Source of the DNA: Ralstonia pickettii | GTDB lineage: Bacteria; Pseudomonadota; Gammaproteobacteria; Burkholderiales; Burkholderiaceae | DNA length: 64,000 bases | Direction: 5' to 3' | Assembly: GCF_030582395.1 (NCBI RefSeq) | Contig: NZ_CP104383.1 | Coordinates: 1 to 64,000 of the forward strand | Part shown: one piece after another, positions 61,222 through 64,000 of the stretch | Position numbering within the stretch: position 1 is the first letter of the stretch | How the letters are laid out: each line of letters starts with the position of its first letter | The notes under the pieces: model-generated | Database searches by the model: none | Told to the model about the DNA's origin: nothing | What the model saw: the letters and a program-made list of their open reading frames with translations, nothing else | Made by a program: the position numbers and the translations under genes

Positions 61222-63027
61222 ATGCGCAGCAATCGTGCAATGGGCGTGGTGCTTCCGAACCTTCCGCGGAGGCGATTTGTGCAAGGCTTGGCCGCCGGAG
61301 GGGTGATCGCTGGCCTGGGCTTGGGCGGGATGCCCGCGCGGGCGTCGCAGGCCCAGGGCACAGCCTTTGGCACCGCGCCCGTGCTGCGGGGCACCGAATT
61401 CGATCTGGTGATCGCTGAGACCCCAGTGAACTTTACCGGCAAGCCAGGCATGGCGACTACCATCAATGGCATGCTGCCTGGCCCAACGTTGCGGTGGCGT
61501 GAAGGTGACACGGTCACCATCCGGGTGACCAACCGTCTGCCGGAGCCCACGTCAATTCATTGGCACGGCATCATTCTGCCGTTCCAGATGGACGGCGTAC
61601 CCGGGATCAGCTTTTCCGGCATCGCCCCGGGCGAGACATTCACGTATCGTTTCAAGGTCCAGCAGAGTGGCAGTTACTGGTACCACTCGCACTCCGGCTT
61701 CCAGGAAATGACAGGACTATATGGCGGTATCGTTATCGATCCCGCTGGCGAGGACCGCGTGCGGGCCGATCGCGATTACACCGTCTTGCTTTCCGACTGG
61801 ACGGACGAGGATCCGATGCGCGTCCTCACCAAGCTTAAGATCCAAGGCGACTACTACAACTATAACCAGCCGACTGTGGTCGATTTCTTTCGCGATGTCT
61901 CCCGTGAGGGATGGACATCTGCCATGAACAAACGGCAGATGTGGAACCAGATGCGCATGAATCCGACCGATTTGGCGGATCTCTCCGGCGCGACGCTGAC
62001 CTACCTCATGAATGGCGTGACGCCAGCGGGGAATTGGACCGGTCTATTTTCTCCAGGCCAGACGGTACGGTTGCGCTTCATCAACGGCGCCGGCAACACG
62101 TTCTATGACGTTCGCGTTCCGGGCTTGAAGATGAAGGTAGTGCAGGTTGACGGACAGGATATCGAACCGGTGTCGGTCGATGAGTTCCGCTTTGGCCCTG
62201 GCGAGACCTGCGACGTAGTGGTCTCTCCGACGGATGAGGCCCACACAGTGTTCGCGCAGACGATGGACCGGACCGGATATGCCCGGGGCACTCTGGCCGT
62301 GCGCCAGGGCGTGCAAGCCCCTGTGCCAGCGGTCGACAAGGCTGAATGGCTGACGATGGCGGATATGATGGGCGACATGGGAGGCATGTCTGGCATGTCT
62401 GGCATGTCTGGCATGTCTGGCATGGACCATGGCGGCATGGCAATGGCTCACAGCCAGCATGGAGCGATGCCGGGCAATGCCGCAAACTCCTTGAAGGTGC
62501 CGAGCAAGAAAGCCCGTCATGCGCGTACAGAGTACGGTCCCAGCACCGACATGCATGTCGATATGGCGCGGACCAACCTCGACGATCCCGGCATAGGGCT
62601 GCGCAACAATGGGCGACGTGTGCTGGTCCTGCAGGACATGCATACGATCGGCGGCCCTATGGACGCCCGCAGCCCTCAGCGCGAGGTGGAGTTACATCTG
62701 ACCGGCAATATGGAGCGCTACGCGTGGTCGCTCGACGGAGTGGAGTTCGGCAAATCGACCCCCGTTCATTTTCGCTATGGGGAACGTCTTCGCGTCATTC
62801 TTCACAACGATACGATGATGACGCACCCGATGCACATGCATGGGATGTGGAGCGAACTTGAGGCGCCGGACGGCACATTCTTGGCGCGCCGACACACGAT
62901 TCCGGTGCAGCCCGCGCAGCGCATTAGCTTCCTTGTCACGGCTGACGCTCTTGGCCGATGGGCTTGGCACTGCCATCTCATGCTTCATATGGATGCAGGT
63001 ATGTTCCGTGAAGTGATCGTCGCCTAA
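61222..63027 (+). CDS. copA: CopA multicopper oxidase (second copy)
   Basis: This 601-residue protein has a twin-arginine leader (RRRFVQGLAAGGVIAGLGLGG). Copper-binding motifs are in SIHWHGIILP, YWYHSHSGFQEMTGLYGG, HPMHMHGMWSEL and AWHCHLMLHMDAGMF. A run of GMSGM repeats near residue 390 gives a Met-rich loop likely to bind Cu(I). It is divergent from copRS and followed by copB2. It is similar in layout to the first copy but with differing linkers. Confidence 0.94.
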   Translation: MRSNRAMGVVLPNLPRRRFVQGLAAGGVIAGLGLGGMPARASQAQGTAFGTAPVLRGTEFDLVIAETPVNFTGKPGMATTINGMLPGPTLRWREGDTVTIRVTNRLPEPTSIHWHGIILPFQMDGVPGISFSGIAPGETFTYRFKVQQSGSYWYHSHSGFQEMTGLYGGIVIDPAGEDRVRADRDYTVLLSDWTDEDPMRVLTKLKIQGDYYNYNQPTVVDFFRDVSREGWTSAMNKRQMWNQMRMNPTDLADLSGATLTYLMNGVTPAGNWTGLFSPGQTVRLRFINGAGNTFYDVRVPGLKMKVVQVDGQDIEPVSVDEFRFGPGETCDVVVSPTDEAHTVFAQTMDRTGYARGTLAVRQGVQAPVPAVDKAEWLTMADMMGDMGGMSGMSGMSGMSGMDHGGMAMAHSQHGAMPGNAANSLKVPSKKARHARTEYGPSTDMHVDMARTNLDDPGIGLRNNGRRVLVLQDMHTIGGPMDARSPQREVELHLTGNMERYAWSLDGVEFGKSTPVHFRYGERLRVILHNDTMMTHPMHMHGMWSELEAPDGTFLARRHTIPVQPAQRISFLVTADALGRWAWHCHLMLHMDAGMFREVIVA

Positions 63028-63046
63028 GCCCGGATCGACAAGTCAA

Positions 63047-64000
63047 ATGACCACGCATAAGCACGTTAAGACAGCACTGGCAGTTGCCTTGGCCCTTGTC
63101 AGCATCAGCGCCGCATCTGCACAGGAATCTACAGCGACCTACGACACCATGGCGCCAAGCTCGGGCGCCGACACTCAGCCAGCAGCCCGCGGCTCGATGC
63201 AGGGCATGGACCACGGCTCGATGCAGGGCATGGATCAGGGCTCGATGCAGGGCATGGATCAGGGCTCGATGCAGGGCATGGATCAGGGCTCGATGCAGGG
63301 CATGGACCACGGCTCGATGCAGGGCATGGACCACGGCTCGATGCAGGGCATGGACCACGGCTCGATGCAGGGCATGGATCAGGGCTCGATGCAGGGCATG
63401 GACCACGGCTCGATGCAGGGCATGGACCATGGCTCGATGCAAATGCAAGGCGGCTCGGCGCCACCTGATGCACGGGATCCGAATGCATACTCGGGTGGAT
63501 ATCAACTGGGTGTTGGCAAGTACGCGCTGAGCAACACCCGCCAACTCATGATGGCCGATGAACACAATTTCGGATCGTTCTTAATTGATCGCCTGGAGTG
63601 GGTGCGGGGGCCCAACTCCAATGCCGCGTCTTATGAGGCCCAAGCGTGGTACGGAAGCACTTACAACAAGGTCGTACTGAAGGCGGAAGGCGATGTGAAA
63701 AAAGGTCGACTCGAGGAGGCGCGCACCGAGTTGCTATGGGGACATGCGATCACGACGTTCTGGGACACCCAGCTTGGGATCCGGAACGACGTCGGATCGG
63801 GACGTCCGGCGCGGAACTGGGCGGCTTTCGGCGTGCAAGGCCTAGCGCCATATTGGTTCAACATCCAGGCCACCGCATACGTCGGTAATAGCGGTCGCAC
63901 CGCGCTGCGACTGTCCACGGAGTATGAATTGCTGCTGAGCCAGCGTCTCATTCTACAACCACGCGTGGAAGCCAACTTCTATGGGAAAAATGATCCGGCT
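63047..64000 (+). CDS. copB: CopB copper resistance protein, second copy (runs off the right edge)
   Basis: At least 318 residues are visible from the ATG at 63047, with the frame open at the edge. A signal peptide ends AASAQ. Ten tandem repeats of GSMQGMDH or GSMQGMDQ follow. The barrel begins near DRLEWVRG, with LLWGHAITTFWDTQLG, AAFGVQGLAPYWFNIQATAYV and LILQPRVEANFYG, all matching CopB. The Met- and His-rich repeats fit copper binding in the periplasm. Confidence 0.92.
   Translation, partial: MTTHKHVKTALAVALALVSISAASAQESTATYDTMAPSSGADTQPAARGSMQGMDHGSMQGMDQGSMQGMDQGSMQGMDQGSMQGMDHGSMQGMDHGSMQGMDHGSMQGMDQGSMQGMDHGSMQGMDHGSMQMQGGSAPPDARDPNAYSGGYQLGVGKYALSNTRQLMMADEHNFGSFLIDRLEWVRGPNSNAASYEAQAWYGSTYNKVVLKAEGDVKKGRLEEARTELLWGHAITTFWDTQLGIRNDVGSGRPARNWAAFGVQGLAPYWFNIQATAYVGNSGRTALRLSTEYELLLSQRLILQPRVEANFYGKNDPA
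63191..63430 (+). repeat. Ten 24 bp tandem repeats in copB2
   Basis: Ten in-frame 24 bp units each encode eight residues GSMQGMD followed by His or Gln (order H Q Q Q H H H Q H H). Near identity at DNA level suggests recent expansion by slippage or recombination. Confidence 0.95.

Noticed and set aside
63078..63530. Arg/Cys-rich repetitive frames in both orientations over the copB2 repeats
   Set aside because: They are other-frame translations of the 24 bp tandem repeat that encodes the CopB Met/His repeats.

Overview
The window is a 64 kb, GC-rich segment of what looks like a large conjugative plasmid, or a plasmid-derived island, from a betaproteobacterium. Ralstonia, Cupriavidus or a related Burkholderiaceae genus fits best. 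The host assignment is inference from the gene families present: a RepB-type iteron replicon, KfrA, CopABRS, CzcE-like and IS66 genes. No rRNA or tRNA genes were seen.

Positions 1-21,300 hold a transfer region with divergent operons. On the minus strand VirB8, VirB9 and VirB10 are followed by two lytic transglycosylases, a composite VirB9/TcpQ-like protein, a TcpQ (PilL-like) protein and a PilN-type secretin that runs off the left edge. This operon therefore mixes conjugative T4SS parts with type IVb pilus parts. On the plus strand come VirB11, B2, B3, B4, B5 and B6, a MobH-relaxase-like protein with degenerate catalytic motifs, a TraD coupling protein, DUF4400 and other membrane proteins, a lone FlhD-like regulator and a UvrD-family helicase.

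Positions 21,300-28,400 are the replication and maintenance core. It has a Rep_3 initiator (minus) with a palindromic operator, an iteron array that includes regularly spaced pairs, parAB with a terminator, six parS-like repeats around a CACGTG core, and a large tyrosine recombinase.

Positions 28,400-37,900 are accessory. Plus-strand genes encode a GNAT-like protein coupled to a small basic protein, a DUF5677-like protein, a large protein with a C-terminal Mrr-type nuclease domain, a zinc-ribbon protein and a possible ADP-ribosyltransferase-fold protein. A minus-strand operon then encodes a truncated KfrA, a TraB/GumN protein, an unknown protein, an HU-like protein and a membrane protein. KfrA is cut by the left end of a Tn7-like transposon.

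From 37,912 the Tn7-like element has a tandemly duplicated left end and the genes tnsA-like, tniA/tnsB, tniB/tnsC and tniQ. No right end was recognised, so the metal-resistance genes that follow may be its cargo. These comprise a truncated LysR gene, a CzcI-like small protein, a methyltransferase, a GtrA protein and a small secreted protein. An intact IS66-family element with an 8 bp target duplication sits at the start of a small half-PnuC-like gene. The copper cluster follows: a CzcE-like protein, copB and copA (minus), a CopF-like P1B ATPase, and a predicted Fur-regulated operon (DUF6662-like outer-membrane protein, FMN-binding protein, ApbE, cytochrome-b-like membrane protein). Next are a DPYTDG-repeat peptide, a Cys-rich four-helix-bundle copper protein, copRS, and a second copAB pair whose CopB carries ten Met/His repeats and runs off the right edge.

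Read as a whole, this is a mobile, self-maintaining replicon carrying duplicated periplasmic copper detoxification, cytoplasmic copper export and an unusual flavin-based redox module.
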